Source: Plectosphaerella cucumerina
Lineage: Eukaryota; Ascomycota; Sordariomycetes; Glomerellales; Plectosphaerellaceae
Reading direction: 5' to 3'
DNA length: 64,000 nt
Assembly (NCBI GenBank): GCA_020746995.1
Contig: JAGPXD010000006.1
Span: forward strand, 1,364,001 to 1,428,000
The position numbers and the translations under genes are program-made. Shown here one piece after another: positions 1 to 10,277 of this stretch (positions are counted from its first letter, which is position 1; every line of letters begins with the position of its first letter). A model generated the notes under the pieces. It did not search any database, was not told the origin of the DNA, and was given only the letters and a program-made list of their open reading frames with translations.

Positions 1-2
1 CG

Positions 3-674
3 ACCCGTCGCGGTGTTCTGGTCGACTTTGGCCTGGCCGAGCGCGAAGGCACCGACAGCAAGCCGTGCCTGTGCCATGAGACTCGCGACGTGCGGAAGTC
101 CCGCCTCGCCATGAGCGTGGGCGCCGCCAACGGCCCGCAGACGGGTTATCCCAAGAACGAGAACCGGCCCGGCCGCCGCGCAAATCGCGCTGGCACACGA
201 GGCTTCCGCGCCCCCGAGGTCCTGTTCAAATGTACGGAGCAGACGACCAAGATCGACATCTGGAGCGCCGGCGTCATCCTCCTCACCATCCTCAGCAAGC
301 GCTTCCCCTTCTTCAACAGTGCCGACGACGTCGAGGCGCTGATCGAGATCTCCACAATCTTCGGCTACAAGCGCATGAGGCATGCTGGCCTGGTACATGG
401 ATGCATTTTCGACACAACCATCCCTACCATCGGTACTGCGGGCTTCTCGCTCGAGAAAATCATCCTCTGGTCCACGTGTAGGAGTGGCGGCGATAAGCCC
501 GGCGATCCCCCGCCACGACCCCTCGACGAGCAGGAGCTGCTCGCCGTCGAGTTCCTCAACAGGTGTTTCGAGCTGGACCCGTCGCGGCGCATCACTGCAG
601 CGGAGGCGCTGGAGCACGACTTCCTCAAGCTCGGCATCAGACAAGACGATGACGATATGGACCTCATCTCATGA
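3..674 (+). CDS. cdc7: Cdc7-type serine/threonine kinase (DDK catalytic subunit), 3' part
   Basis: This is the C-terminal part of a protein kinase; the 5' end lies outside the window. The frame opens with VLVDFGLAE, the DFG magnesium-binding motif (nt 24-32). A Cdc7-like insert rich in basic residues follows, then the activation-loop end GTRGFRAPEVLFKC, in which APE closes the loop. Next come DIWSAGVILL (subdomain IX) and a C-lobe ending RCFELDPSRRITAAEAL. The long insert between DFG and APE and the second insert after KRMRHAGL are typical of the Cdc7/Hsk1 family, which phosphorylates MCM helicase subunits with Dbf4 to start DNA replication. The tail is acidic (DDDDMDLIS). No intron is visible in this part. 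Family assignment is by recognition; an unrelated kinase with a similar kinase insert is the alternative. Confidence 0.8.
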   Translation, partial: TRRGVLVDFGLAEREGTDSKPCLCHETRDVRKSRLAMSVGAANGPQTGYPKNENRPGRRANRAGTRGFRAPEVLFKCTEQTTKIDIWSAGVILLTILSKRFPFFNSADDVEALIEISTIFGYKRMRHAGLVHGCIFDTTIPTIGTAGFSLEKIILWSTCRSGGDKPGDPPPRPLDEQELLAVEFLNRCFELDPSRRITAAEALEHDFLKLGIRQDDDDMDLIS

Positions 675-1327
675 GACGGGGCTGGGCGCTGTACTAGTAC
701 GGCTCAAAGGAAGAAACATAATTGAAGCAGGATCCTCTTATGTGTAATAGATACCTCGGTGTAGCATTGGTGGTTTGGTTTACGGATGGCGTTGGCGGGG
801 CTAGGTGGGTGAGGATAGAAGCACGCATCAACAAGCGAGACGAACAAGAGTCAGTATTTAGGATGTGCATGGTCGCATTAATACAACGCCGCGACAGGCA
901 AATCTCGTCGCCGAGCTGCTCTTCTGTCCCTCCGCCCCCGTGCCTGGATGTTTGCTTGCTTCTTGACTCGGGAGGGCCCCTCATGTGCCGCACGTCGCGA
1001 CGACGGCGGCAGGCCGGCGTTCCCCCATTCTTGAGAAGATCAACCCTTTTGTCATTTCGGTCTAACTCCGTGGAAGTCAATCCCTTCTTCATGCAAGCAA
1101 AAAATGCGCGAGAAGCCATCCTAGGCACCGTTCCATTTGTCCCACCGGCTCTCTCAAGTTTGACAAAAAAGGCGTCGTCCGGCCTTGCCGTGGCGGCCGG
1201 ACGCGAGCATGCCGTCGTCGCATCCGTCATGCATGTTTCATCCGCTGGCTCCTTTTCGCCCCCGTCTTTCCTTCTTTGTCCAGTCCAGTCCGTTTAAAAA
1301 CCCAGGCGTATTTCGTTTTGGGTGAAT
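675..1327. other. Intergenic, convergent 3' ends
   Basis: This gap lies between the 3' ends of the cdc7 and rpl28 genes. It is pyrimidine-rich in its right half. No coding frame with recognisable content was seen, so it is probably the two 3' UTRs and terminators. Confidence 0.5.
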
Positions 1328-1904
1328 TTATGCCACGAGCTGGACGACGCCGCCGGCCTCGGTAATCTTCTTCTCAGCCTGGGAGGGGTTAGTGGGTGGC
1401 CGATGAGTGGGAGGTGGTGTGTGAGCGTACCAGAGCGGAGACCCAGCGGGCCTTGACGACGATGGGGTGCTCGGGGATGCGGCCCTTGCCGAGCAGCTTG
1501 GAGTAGCCGAGGGGCAGCAGGTCGATGACGGGGACGGTGTCCTTCTTCTCGCCGCTCAGGTAGGCGGCACGCTCCTCAGCGGGGATCAGGGTCCACAGCT
1601 TGTCCAGGTTGAGGACGGGCTTCCAGAAGTGGCTGGGAGTGGTTAGTATTGAAAGAGGGGTAGTTGTCGTTCGGATCGAAATGCTCTGGCGGATGGATGG
1701 TGCGTAGTGGATCGCGGTCGTTTGTGGTGTGGCTGGAGTCGAGAGGAGCTGTGTGTCAGGCGTATAAAAGCTCAGTCGCCTTCGTCGAGTGTTGCTGGTA
1801 TCGCATCGTCCAGGTCGTGCCATCGTCCGGCCAGAGCATATCGATCTCGAATCGTTGCGGGGTCGATCTGGGGTTGTACATACTTCTGCTGCTTGTGGAA
1901 GTAG

Positions 1905-1941
<37 letters not shown>

Positions 1942-2283
1942 TGTCAAGGTTGGTGCGGTGGTGGTGCTGACCACCGGCCATACCACGACCACCCGGGTGC
2001 TTGCGGTGCTTACCGACACGGCCGTGACCGGCGGAAACGTGTCCGCGACTGTGAGAGAACTGGTCAGTACTGAGACTCCTTCTCAATGCCTCTGCGACAA
2101 CTCTGTCCCATTTCCTATCGCCAGCAGTCGTCGTCGCCGTCGAAAATATCGTGTCGTCTATCCCCCTCTTTCTTCGACTCTCGAGCGCCGACGACGACGG
2201 CGAATGGGATGGAATTGGTCGCGGGCTCAATCATGATCGTGGGCAACGTACAGCTTGCGGGTCTTCGAAGTACGGGTCGGCAT
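1328..2283 (-). CDS. rpl28: 60S ribosomal protein uL15 (L28/L27a)
   Basis: Four exons, complement of 1328-1378, 1431-1632, 1884-2048 and 2252-2283, join into 149 residues, the usual length of fungal uL15. The protein starts MPTRTSKTRKLRGHVSAGHG. It carries the family signature GKHRKHPGGRGMAGGQHHHR, then NLDKYHPGYFGKVGMRYFHK and NHFWKPVLNLDKLW, and ends AEKKITEAGGVVQLVA. uL15 sits in the large subunit near the exit tunnel and 5S region. All introns are GT-AG, and the third (1633-1883, 251 nt) is unusually long for this window. The gene is divergent from chl1 and shares a promoter of about 300 bp containing GTCACGTG. Assignment is essentially certain. Confidence 0.97.
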
Positions 2284-2580
2284 GGCGTCTGTTGGCGATG
2301 TCGCGATGTTGTGGTGACTGAGGGATCGCGAGCCTTGGGTCGGGTCAGGGAGAATTCAAGAGGGCCTTCTTCAGAGAATTTCAAAAACGTGTGGAGCGAA
2401 AATCCCGGCCGAGCCCTCTGTGCGATTGGGGTCACGTGGGACCCGCCCGGTGACGACTTTGGTGCTTATCGGTGTTGATTGCGCTAAGCCGTTTCGGGTC
2501 GTGGGTCGGAACGCAACCAGCGCCGTGGTTGTTTGTCACCGTCGCTCACCGACAGCACGCGAATGCTGGCCGCACCAGCC
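2284..2580. promoter_or_regulatory. Bidirectional promoter rpl28 / chl1
   Basis: This 297-bp gap separates the start codons of two divergent genes. GTCACGTG lies at 2431-2438, about 150 bp upstream of the rpl28 start. The same 8-mer occurs at 51971-51978 (reading GTCACGTG) about 160 bp upstream of rps16. The sequence is a bHLH (Cbf1/CPF1-type) E-box core; regulatory use is inferred. Confidence 0.5.
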
Positions 2581-5357
2581 ATGGAGCCCCAAGACCAGGA
2601 GATGGTTGACTTCAACCATCCATACACGCCTTATGATGTGCAGAATCAGTTTATGACGGCAGCTTACAATGTTTTGCAGACTGGAGATGGTCAAATTGGG
2701 ATCCTGGAGAGCCCAACAGGGACGGTCAGTCAAGCAATCGCCAGCCACCATCGACACGCACTCACCCATCCTAGGGCAAGTCCTTGTCTCTCATCTGCGC
2801 AGCACTCACATGGCTGAGGCACCATAAGTCAAGCGTTAACGAGGTGTCCCTTCAATCACTCGACGAAGGCCTCAAAGATGAGCCCCAGTGGATCGTAGAC
2901 CAGATGCTGAAGCGCCGTCGCGAGGAGCTGGCTCGTCAATGGGAAGACCGCGAGAAGAGACTCGAGCAAATCCGGGCGAAGGAGAAGCTCGAGGAAGCTC
3001 GGAGCGCCAAGCGGCGACGTCTCGACGAAGGCCGGCGAAAGCCTTCTGCCAAGGCTGACGACTCCGACGATGACGAGTGGCTCCTCGACGAACCGGAAGA
3101 CTCGTCCGCCGCGGTCGATGGCGACGCCCTTTCCGGATTGAGCAAGAAGACGAGGGATATTCTCGAGCGTTTCGGCCTGGGAAACGTGAAGCCCGACGCG
3201 GATGACGAAGCTGCCGTCGAGGATGGCGTCAAGGTGCGCCGCCTTGCCGGGCAAGTTCGATTTTGCAGGAGACACGACGGTAACGCGAGTAGATATTCTA
3301 CACATCAAGAACGCATTCCCAGCTTTCGCAATTCGTGTCCGAGCTGCGCCGGCCCGCGTTCTCTTCATCCCTCCCACCGTCGCTGGTTAAGGCCAGCGAG
3401 CAGGGTAAGGAGGCAGTGCGCCACGTGCCCCTGTCGTCGAGGCAGAAGCTGTGTATCAACCCGGCCGTCGCGCGGCTGGGATCGCAGACGGCCATCAATG
3501 ACCGGTGCGCGGAGCTGCAGAAGCCAAAGTCCAAGGACCGGTGTCCGCATGTGCCGGGCGAGGGCAACTTGGCGCATACGCATGAGTTCCGCGATACGGT
3601 GCACGCTACGCTGCCTGATATCGAGGATTTGTATAAGCTGGGCAAGAGTCTTCAGGTGTGCCCGTACTACGCGTCGAGAACGGCCATCGCGGGCGCTGAG
3701 ATCGTCACGCTGCCGTATCCGCTACTGTTGCAGAAGAATGCTCGGGATGCCCTCGGGATCAAGCTCGAGGGAAACATCGTGATTGTCGATGAGGCGCACA
3801 ACGTCATGGACGCGGTGGCTGGCGTGTACGCGTCGGAGATTAGCTTGAGCGGGCTCCGACGGGGACGGCAGATGCTGAGCGTCTACGTGAAGCGTTTCGG
3901 GAAGAAGCTCAAGGGCGAGAACCGCGTGTCGGTGGGCCAGGTCGGACGAGTCATCGAGGGCTTGACCGAGTGGCTGACGGGGGCGCTCAGGCTCAAGGTG
4001 AGTTCAGACACAATTCAACGGGATCGGTAAGACTGACACTGTGCAGGGCGATCAGGGGATCGTGGACTCAAAGAGTCTTCTCCAGAGCAAGGGTATTGAC
4101 CAGATCAACTTGTATAAGCTGATTGAGTACATCCAGACCTCGAAGCTTGCCTACAAAATCGAGAGCTACGTGGCGCATGTCGAGGAGGACCAGCAGCAGC
4201 AGGGCAAGACCTTCGTCCGGTCCTCCACGCCCGTCTTGCACACCCTGACATCGTTTCTCCTCTCCCTTACGAACCTTGATTCGGAAGGTCGCATTTTCTA
4301 TCACAAGCAGCCCGGGCCAGACGCCGACATCAGCCTCTCCTATCTTCTCCTGTCACCGACACATGCATTTGCCTCAGTGGCGACTTCGGCTCGGGCAGTG
4401 ATCCTCGCAGGCGGCACCATGTCGCCGTTCGACGACTACAAGACACACCTCTTCCCATACCTGCCCGAGGCGAAAATCACCACCCTGAGCTGCGGCCACG
4501 TCATCCCGCCGTCGAATCTCTGCGTCTGGACCCTCGCGGCCGCCAGGGGCGGAGACGCTGCGTCGACATTTGAGTTCAGCTTCCAGCGACGAAGCGACAA
4601 GGCCATGGTTACGCAGCTGGGTTTGGCGATCCTCAATATGTGCGCGGTCGTGCCGGACGGCGTCGTCGTCTTCTTTCCCAGCTACGGCTACCTGGACGAG
4701 ATCGTCACGGCGTGGGGCACCTGTGGCGCCGGCGAGGCGAAGTCGATCTGGGAGCGGCTGCAAGACCGTAAAGCCGTGTTTCGGGAAACCAAGGGCGGTT
4801 CGAGCGACGAGATCCTCGAGGCGTACAGCGGTGCCATCCTAGGCGACGGCACTCCAGGAGCCCCGAAGCCGCGCGGGGCGCTGCTGTTGAGCGTTGTAGG
4901 CGGCAAGATGAGCGAGGGCATCAACTTCTCCGACAGACTGGGACGCGCGGTCATCATCGTCGGCCTGCCGTACCCCAACATCAACTCGCCCGAGTGGAAG
5001 GCCAAGACGGAGTACGTCGAGGCAGCGACGCTGGCACGGCTGATGGATCCTGAGAGGGAAGCAGGGCCAGTACGGCGCGAGGAGGCGGTGGTGCAAGCGA
5101 AGCAGGCGGCGCGAGACTTTTACGAGAACGCATGCATGCGCGCTGTCAACCAGAGTATCGGAAGGGCGATCAGGCATAGGGGCGACTACGCGGCGATCGT
5201 GCTGTGTGACAGGCGGTACGGGACGGAGCGCATCAGAAGCAAGCTGCCGGGATGGATCAGGGGCGGCATGAGGGCTGGGAGTCAGGACGGGGGGCTCCCG
5301 CAGCTGATGGGGGCGCTGAGCGGGTTCTTCAGAGAGAAGAAGATGGCGGGTGTGTAA
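2581..5357 (+). CDS. chl1: Chl1/DDX11-family ATP-dependent DNA helicase
   Basis: Four exons (2581-2724, 2775-3233, 3293-3997, 4047-5357) give 872 residues, the usual size. This is an iron-sulfur superfamily 2 helicase of the XPD/FANCJ/DDX11 group, which acts in sister-chromatid cohesion and replication-fork passage. Walker A SPTGTGKS (about residues 44-51) is split by intron 1. An acidic/basic insert follows, then motif Ia (YTSRTHSQLSQF). Four cysteines of the Fe-S cluster (KLCINP, RCAEL, RCPHV, VCPYY) come next, then the DEAH box IVDEAHN near residue 366. Motifs V/VI appear as GKMSEGINFSD and QSIGRAIRHRGDYA. The start at 2581 was chosen for its strong context (GCCATGG); an in-frame ATG at 2563 in weaker context would add six residues. 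Intron 2 (3234-3292) is the least obvious junction, but its splice restores the motif Ia frame. Confidence 0.93.
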
Positions 5358-5380
5358 TCTGAATGAGAAGCGTAATCGAT

Positions 5381-5498
5381 TAGTATGTCAATCGATGTAG
5401 TATGTCAATCGATGTAGTATGTCAATCGATGTAGTATGTCAATCGATGTAGTATGTCAATCGATGTAGTATGTCAATCGATGTAGTAGGTCAATCGAC
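5381..5498. repeat. 17-bp tandem repeat, seven copies
   Basis: The unit GTAGTATGTCAATCGAT is repeated seven times. The first copy lacks one base, five internal copies are identical, and the last has two changes. Each unit contains the palindrome ATCGAT. The array begins about 23 bp after the chl1 stop codon, in the interval shared with the convergent oxygenase gene. Confidence 0.95.
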
Positions 5499-5664
5499 CA
5501 GCAGCTGATCACTCGACGCAGCAGGCCCAGCTGTCATATAATACTTGCGAACATCATGCGATACTTCATAAAGCCCATTCACGGGACGAGCTGGACTGAC
5601 AAAGAAGATCATCTCCTGTTTCCTGCTACTCCTACGAACGCTCTGGTTTCCAGGCGGCATGCCC

Positions 5665-6498
5665 CTACGCAAAGTCCCCCTCCTTGGACCAGATGTTCAT
5701 CCCCAGCTTCGACCCCCTAATAACAGGCAACCCAGCGTGAAGCACACGGTCATCCCCCTTTGGCTTCCCATCCGGCCCAGTCACGAGATTCGTCCAATAC
5801 ACCGCATTGCCCGCCACAGCACGGAACGTAACCCCGCTATCCCACTGATCATCGCACTCGATGAAGCGGCACCACCCCTCGCCGCTCTGGGCGGGCAACT
5901 TGGGGAAGTGTGTGCCTCCGCCAGCGATGTCGTCGCTGGCGTCGATGTAGGCGAAGAAGGAGGACACGCGGTTCCCGCCGCGGGGGACGCCGGCGTGGCC
6001 GGTCTCGATGGTGGCGTCGTCGGGGAACCAGTCGGTGTGGAAGTGGTATTGCTCGCCGACGGAGTAGTGGACGAGCTGGATGGGCTCGAGGTGGGAGATG
6101 GGCTTGAGGCCTTGGAAGCGGGCGGCGCGGCGGGAGATGCAGGAGGTTACGGGGTCGGAGCCGACGGTGGTGGAGGAGGAGGTGCGGTGGGAGGAGACGA
6201 CGTCGCCGTCGGCGGAGGCGACGTTGGAGCGGGCGAAGGTGCCGTTGCTGGGAGGTGTGAGTTTGAGGTTCAGGGGGAGAGGGGGAGGGTGGACGTACGT
6301 GATGCGCTGGAGGTGTTCGCGTTCGAAGGGGGAGACGAAGTTTTCAATGTAGATGACGAGAGGGTCCATGGAGTAGACGCTGATCTCGTACTTGTGATCG
6401 TCGCAGTTGTAGTCGTCGGGGATGAGAGGTTGCTGGGCCTCGTCGGCGGCGACGGTGGCGGCCAGGGCCAGGAGGGCTCCCACGACAACGGACTTCAT
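5665..6498 (-). CDS. Secreted/ER prolyl 4-hydroxylase-like 2OG-Fe(II) oxygenase
   Basis: Two exons (complement 6299-6498 and 5665-6247) give 260 residues. An N-terminal signal peptide is clear (MKSVVVGALLALAATVAADE). The fold is that of prolyl 4-hydroxylase alpha-subunit-like dioxygenases, which use Fe(II), O2 and 2-oxoglutarate. Iron ligands are visible as YHFHTDWF (His137, Asp139) and VLHAGLP (His237), and Lys247 in RGSKLGMNIW fits the 2-oxoglutarate carboxylate. The intron (6248-6298, 51 nt) is a multiple of three and free of stops, so retention would insert 17 residues (a Pro/Leu-rich stretch) without frameshift. Splicing is preferred because the result resembles the family (HLQRIT-NGTFARSNV). 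The substrate is unknown; no collagen-like target is evident nearby. Confidence 0.85.
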   Translation of the reverse strand: MKSVVVGALLALAATVAADEAQQPLIPDDYNCDDHKYEISVYSMDPLVIYIENFVSPFEREHLQRITYVHPPPLPLNLKLTPPSNGTFARSNVASADGDVVSSHRTSSSTTVGSDPVTSCISRRAARFQGLKPISHLEPIQLVHYSVGEQYHFHTDWFPDDATIETGHAGVPRGGNRVSSFFAYIDASDDIAGGGTHFPKLPAQSGEGWCRFIECDDQWDSGVTFRAVAGNAVYWTNLVTGPDGKPKGDDRVLHAGLPVIRGSKLGMNIWSKEGDFA

Positions 6499-7292
6499 GG
6501 TGATCTGTGCCGATGTGAGATGCTTGGTGTTGATCGATTGTGTTGAAAAAGAGATGATTCCACTCGGGAGAAAGCAAAGGATGAAAAGTAGCAGGAACGG
6601 AGGAGAAGATGGATGGTAGAGGTCAGGGTAGACCCGGGCACTCCTTCTTTGCGACAAACCCCGCTGGCATGGGGCGTCACAAGTGAATTGAGAAGGCCGG
6701 AACCCATCATGAGGCCACATTTCCTCGTGCGCGCGCGCTCCTGCAAGCTCCGAGACGCGCTGCAGTGCAACGCCGCGACAAGGATGGAAATGCCCGCCCG
6801 AAAGAGGCTATTCGGAGCTCTCCTCCGCGCCGCACCGCACCCGTCCACCCCCAACCCCTTCAGGGGTCTCGGCCATTTTACCCCAATCTCCAACTGCGAG
6901 ACACGGCTCGGGTGAGGGGATCTGTCCCCCGGGTAAAGTGACGGCGGGTTGCATCGCCCCTCCATTAACCCTGGGATGAACCCCGGATTTACATCCCGGC
7001 CTGGCTCCGTGGTCGAATGCGGAAGCACGGCGCGAGAGGGCGGGTGCAAGGTCATGCATCGTGTCCGGGGGAGCTGCGGCAGGTGAAAGAAGAGGACAGG
7101 TTGGTAGAGTGCCTGTTCAAGAAGTTTGCAGCTTCCGTGTTTTCCTCCTCTGCATTCCTTTCCAATTCACTTGCTTCACCACGAGACAACCTGCCAGTGT
7201 CTTTCGAGAACCACCACCGCTCATCTCACGGCAAACAACTGAGCGAGGACCATACTCTCACCACCACCACATCGCAACGCAATTCACAAGTC
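6499..7292. other. Divergent promoter region, oxygenase / PDI-like gene
   Basis: This 794-bp gap lies between divergent start codons. It holds a CT-rich leader and a short CCA run (about 7258-7271) just upstream of the PDI-like start. No gene is seen. Confidence 0.5.
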
Positions 7293-8748
7293 ATGGCGCC
7301 CGGCATGCTGAAACTCTGGGGACTCGCCCTGCTCATGGCCTCGGCTGTCACGGCAGAGCCTGCTGGAGAGGAGGCGACACAGGGCCAGGAGAAGCCCGCT
7401 GAAGCAGAGGTCAAGTGGTCGGCCTACGAGCATAGCAGCGCCGCAGAGCTGAAGAAAGTCCTCGCGGAGCGGCCGTTCAACCTGGTTGCTTGTGAGTAGT
7501 CCTCCAGAACTTGCAACGAGACTCGCTAACCCCTCGCAGTTGTTGACGTATGACCTCCATCCCGTCGCCTGTATCAGTTCATGCTAATGACTCTGCCCTA
7601 CCGTACAGTCCAACCAGTAAGTTCTATCGCCCACCTTTGCCTCACCTCGTACTGACCTGCCAGATGGGATAGCGAGGTGCTCGAGTGGGAGTGGCCGACG
7701 GTCAAGAAGGAGGTCGAGAACGTTGTGTCCATCAATTGCACGGCCGAATCAGAGCTATGCCTCGAGCACGACGTGCGCCACTTCCCAGCGCTGCGCTCGT
7801 ACCGCAACGGCCAGATGTTTGCGAGATACCGCGGGCCGCGCAAGGCCGATGCGTGAGAACTGCCAGAAATACTTTCACAAGCAAATGCTGACTCTCCGCA
7901 GGATCGCAAAGTTCGCCCGCCGCACGACGGCTCATCTCGTCGAGGGTCTCACAGCCGCCGACCTCGAGGCCTACCGCAAGTCCGACGACGTCAACTTCAT
8001 CCTGCACCTCCTCCCCTCGGATGCCGGCAAGGGCGTGTACAAGCGCTACCACGACCTGGCGCAGGAGTTCCACGACCGCTACTCCTTCGGCATCATCTCC
8101 CGCACCGAGGACGGGTCGACCTCCGAAAATGAAGACGGCGAGCCCGCCCCCAGCGTCCTGCGCTGCTACAACAACGCCGAGGGTACCGAGGCCGAGCTGG
8201 CTTCTTTCTTCGACAACACGGTCGGCCTGCGCCGCTTCATCGAGTCTTGCGGCCGCCCGCTCGTGCAGCAGATGGGACGGCTCAACGCTAACAGCTTCCT
8301 CGAGGGCAACAGCCCGGTGCTGTACTACTTTGACTCGGAGATTCCCAAGCGTGAGGCGTTTGCCGAGAAGCTCAAGGACGTGGCGCGCAAGTATGTTGAT
8401 CAGGTGACCATTGTGACCGTCGACCCCATGACGTTCCCCGAGGTCGTGGCCAAGATGTCGCTACAGTGGGAGTTCCCGTCCATGGCGCTGCAGAACCCGA
8501 CGGCCAAGACGATTAGTCTCTACAGCAAGGGGGATATTGATGAGGAAATTGTCGAGAGGTACATCAGGGATGTGCTGCAGCTGAACCCGCCGGAGGAGGT
8601 CAAGGCGGACGAGGTGCCTGAGGATGAGGGTGTCGTTCTAGAGGATGATTCCGAGGCGGAGGTTGAGACTGCCAAGGTGGAAGAGGTCAAGATCGAGGAG
8701 GTCAAGGTGGAGGAAGTCAAGGCCGAGGAGGCGCATGATGAGTTGTAG
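7293..8748 (+). CDS. ER-retained PDI-family protein with degenerate thioredoxin site
   Basis: Five exons (7293-7491, 7540-7547, 7609-7616, 7664-7852, 7902-8748) give 416 residues. Exons 2 and 3 are only 8 nt each, yet the join reads smoothly as FNLVAFVDSNQWDSEVLEWEW. A signal peptide (residues 1-22) and a C-terminal HDEL place it in the ER lumen. The first thioredoxin fold aligns with PDI, but the CxxC redox pair is absent: the position corresponding to WCGHC reads QWDSEVL. The next block (VVSINCTAESELCLEHDVRHFPALRSYRNG) is the usual PDI second half. Two further thioredoxin-like domains follow (b/b'-like, FILHLLP and VLYYFDSEI). The tail is acidic with four VEEVK-type repeats before HDEL. It is likely a chaperone or redox-dead PDI rather than an oxidoreductase. 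Start and introns are well supported by frame closure. Confidence 0.85.
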
Positions 8749-9133
8749 ACGGCCGCATTCAGTTGTAGGAGAAGAGGAGAACTCGGTGTGTACCAACCAG
8801 ACCGAAGCAATGAATATGAGGAAGAATGATTACTCAGCTCAGTCCCCCTCTATGGCCCACATCATGATGGTGACGACCCCGCGGACCGCTGAGCCATGAC
8901 TCGGACACAGGCGCCCATCGTGTCATTCATCATCCACCAATCGCTCAAGTCTCCGGTGCCCATCCAGTCCATCACGAACGATCAGGTTTGTAATTGATCA
9001 CTCTCGATGAAATACAAAAGACCGAGCTAACCCGCCATCGGCGAGGAGGCTCAGGTCGACCCAAAACCCCGGAACAGCCTCAATCTTGGCCCTTTCACCA
9101 GACCTCCATCTCCACCACACTTCTACTTCAACC
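8749..9133. other. Intergenic, 3' UTR and promoter
   Basis: 385 bp between two plus-strand genes. No coding potential or clear motif was seen. Confidence 0.4.
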
Positions 9134-10054
9134 ATGTCCGCCCCTCTCAAGAACATCGCCCTCATCGGCGCCAACGGCACCCTGGGCGCCGTCCTCCTCG
9201 AAGCCCTTGTGAAAGCAGGCACATTCACCATCACCGCCATCATCCGCGAAGGCTCCCTCTCCACCATCCCCTACCCCTCCTCCCAAGTCCGCACCATCTA
9301 CGTCGACAAGTCCATGTCCGTCGCCTCCCTAACGGCCGCCTTCACCGGCCAAGACGCCGTCATCGCTTCCTTCAAGTTCGCCAACCCCCAGTCGCACGTG
9401 CGCGTCGTCGAGGCTGCCGCAGCCGCCGGCGTGCGCCTCCACATCCCCGCCGACTTTGGCAGCATCGACGCCGATAACGAGCGCGCCCGGGAACTCGTCC
9501 CTCTCTACCGCGAGAAGCTCGCCATCCGCACCCGCGCGCAGGAACTGGCGGCGCAGAACCCGGGGTTTAAGTGGACGGCGCTTGTTACGGGTCACTTTTT
9601 CGAGTGGGGTGTCAAGGAGCATCTGTTCCATACGGATCTTGTGAAGCACACGGCTGATGTGTTTGATGGGGGCCATACGAAGGCGAGTGCTACGACGCTT
9701 ACGAGGATTGGGGAGGCTGTTGTGAGGATTTTGAGGAAGTATCCGGATGAGGCTGTGCTGAATCGCACGCTGTTCATCCAGAGCTTCTGTATCAGTCAGA
9801 TTGAGCTGGTTGAGGCACTGGAGCGCGCCACGGGGACGAAGTGGACTGTTAACGACCTTGACTCAGAGAAGTTCATTGCTGAGAAGAAGCCGCTTGGTGA
9901 AGCAGGGGACTCTATGGCCATTGAGGATCTCGTCTTCGTCCTTGGCGCCCTGGATGCCGACTGGACCAAGCGTGGCAACCTGGCTATGGATTTGTTGGGA
10001 TTTGAAGACGAGGATCTAGATGCCACCCTACAGCGGGTGTTGGCAGAGCCGTGA
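9134..10054 (+). CDS. NmrA-like / isoflavone-reductase-family NAD(P)-binding protein
   Basis: A single exon of 306 residues. It begins MSAPLKNIALIGANGTLGAV, where GANGTLG is the glycine-rich NAD(P)-binding loop of atypical short-chain dehydrogenases. Other family marks are DAVIASF (end of strand 4), RLHIPADFGSIDAD and TALVTGHFFEWGVKEHL. This family (PCBER/isoflavone reductase and NmrA) includes small NADPH-dependent reductases and redox sensors without DNA binding. Substrate cannot be told from sequence. No cluster partners such as a P450 or a transcription factor adjoin it. The start has a favourable context (ACCATGTC). Confidence 0.88.
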   Translation: MSAPLKNIALIGANGTLGAVLLEALVKAGTFTITAIIREGSLSTIPYPSSQVRTIYVDKSMSVASLTAAFTGQDAVIASFKFANPQSHVRVVEAAAAAGVRLHIPADFGSIDADNERARELVPLYREKLAIRTRAQELAAQNPGFKWTALVTGHFFEWGVKEHLFHTDLVKHTADVFDGGHTKASATTLTRIGEAVVRILRKYPDEAVLNRTLFIQSFCISQIELVEALERATGTKWTVNDLDSEKFIAEKKPLGEAGDSMAIEDLVFVLGALDADWTKRGNLAMDLLGFEDEDLDATLQRVLAEP

Positions 10055-10277
10055 AGCTACGTTGAAGCCCGGCCTCTGTGATGAGATTAGAGGTCCGTTC
10101 AGCTCTGCATCTTGAGCACGATGAATGAAGCAATGACATGGAGTTTGAGTGATCATCATGATTCGTTATCGTGAGAAAGTATGTACAAGAAAGGAAGTAA
10201 AGTATGTCCAGAGAAACCTCACCCAAGCATTAAACCCCAGCACCCCAAGACCAGCCCCCATCTTTCAGAGTCATTGC

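Noticed and set aside
5659..6546. Long plus-strand open frame (Val/Gly/Asp-rich) across the oxygenase gene
   Set aside because: It is the antisense of a GC-rich coding region, with no family resemblance; the minus-strand gene has iron ligands and a signal peptide.
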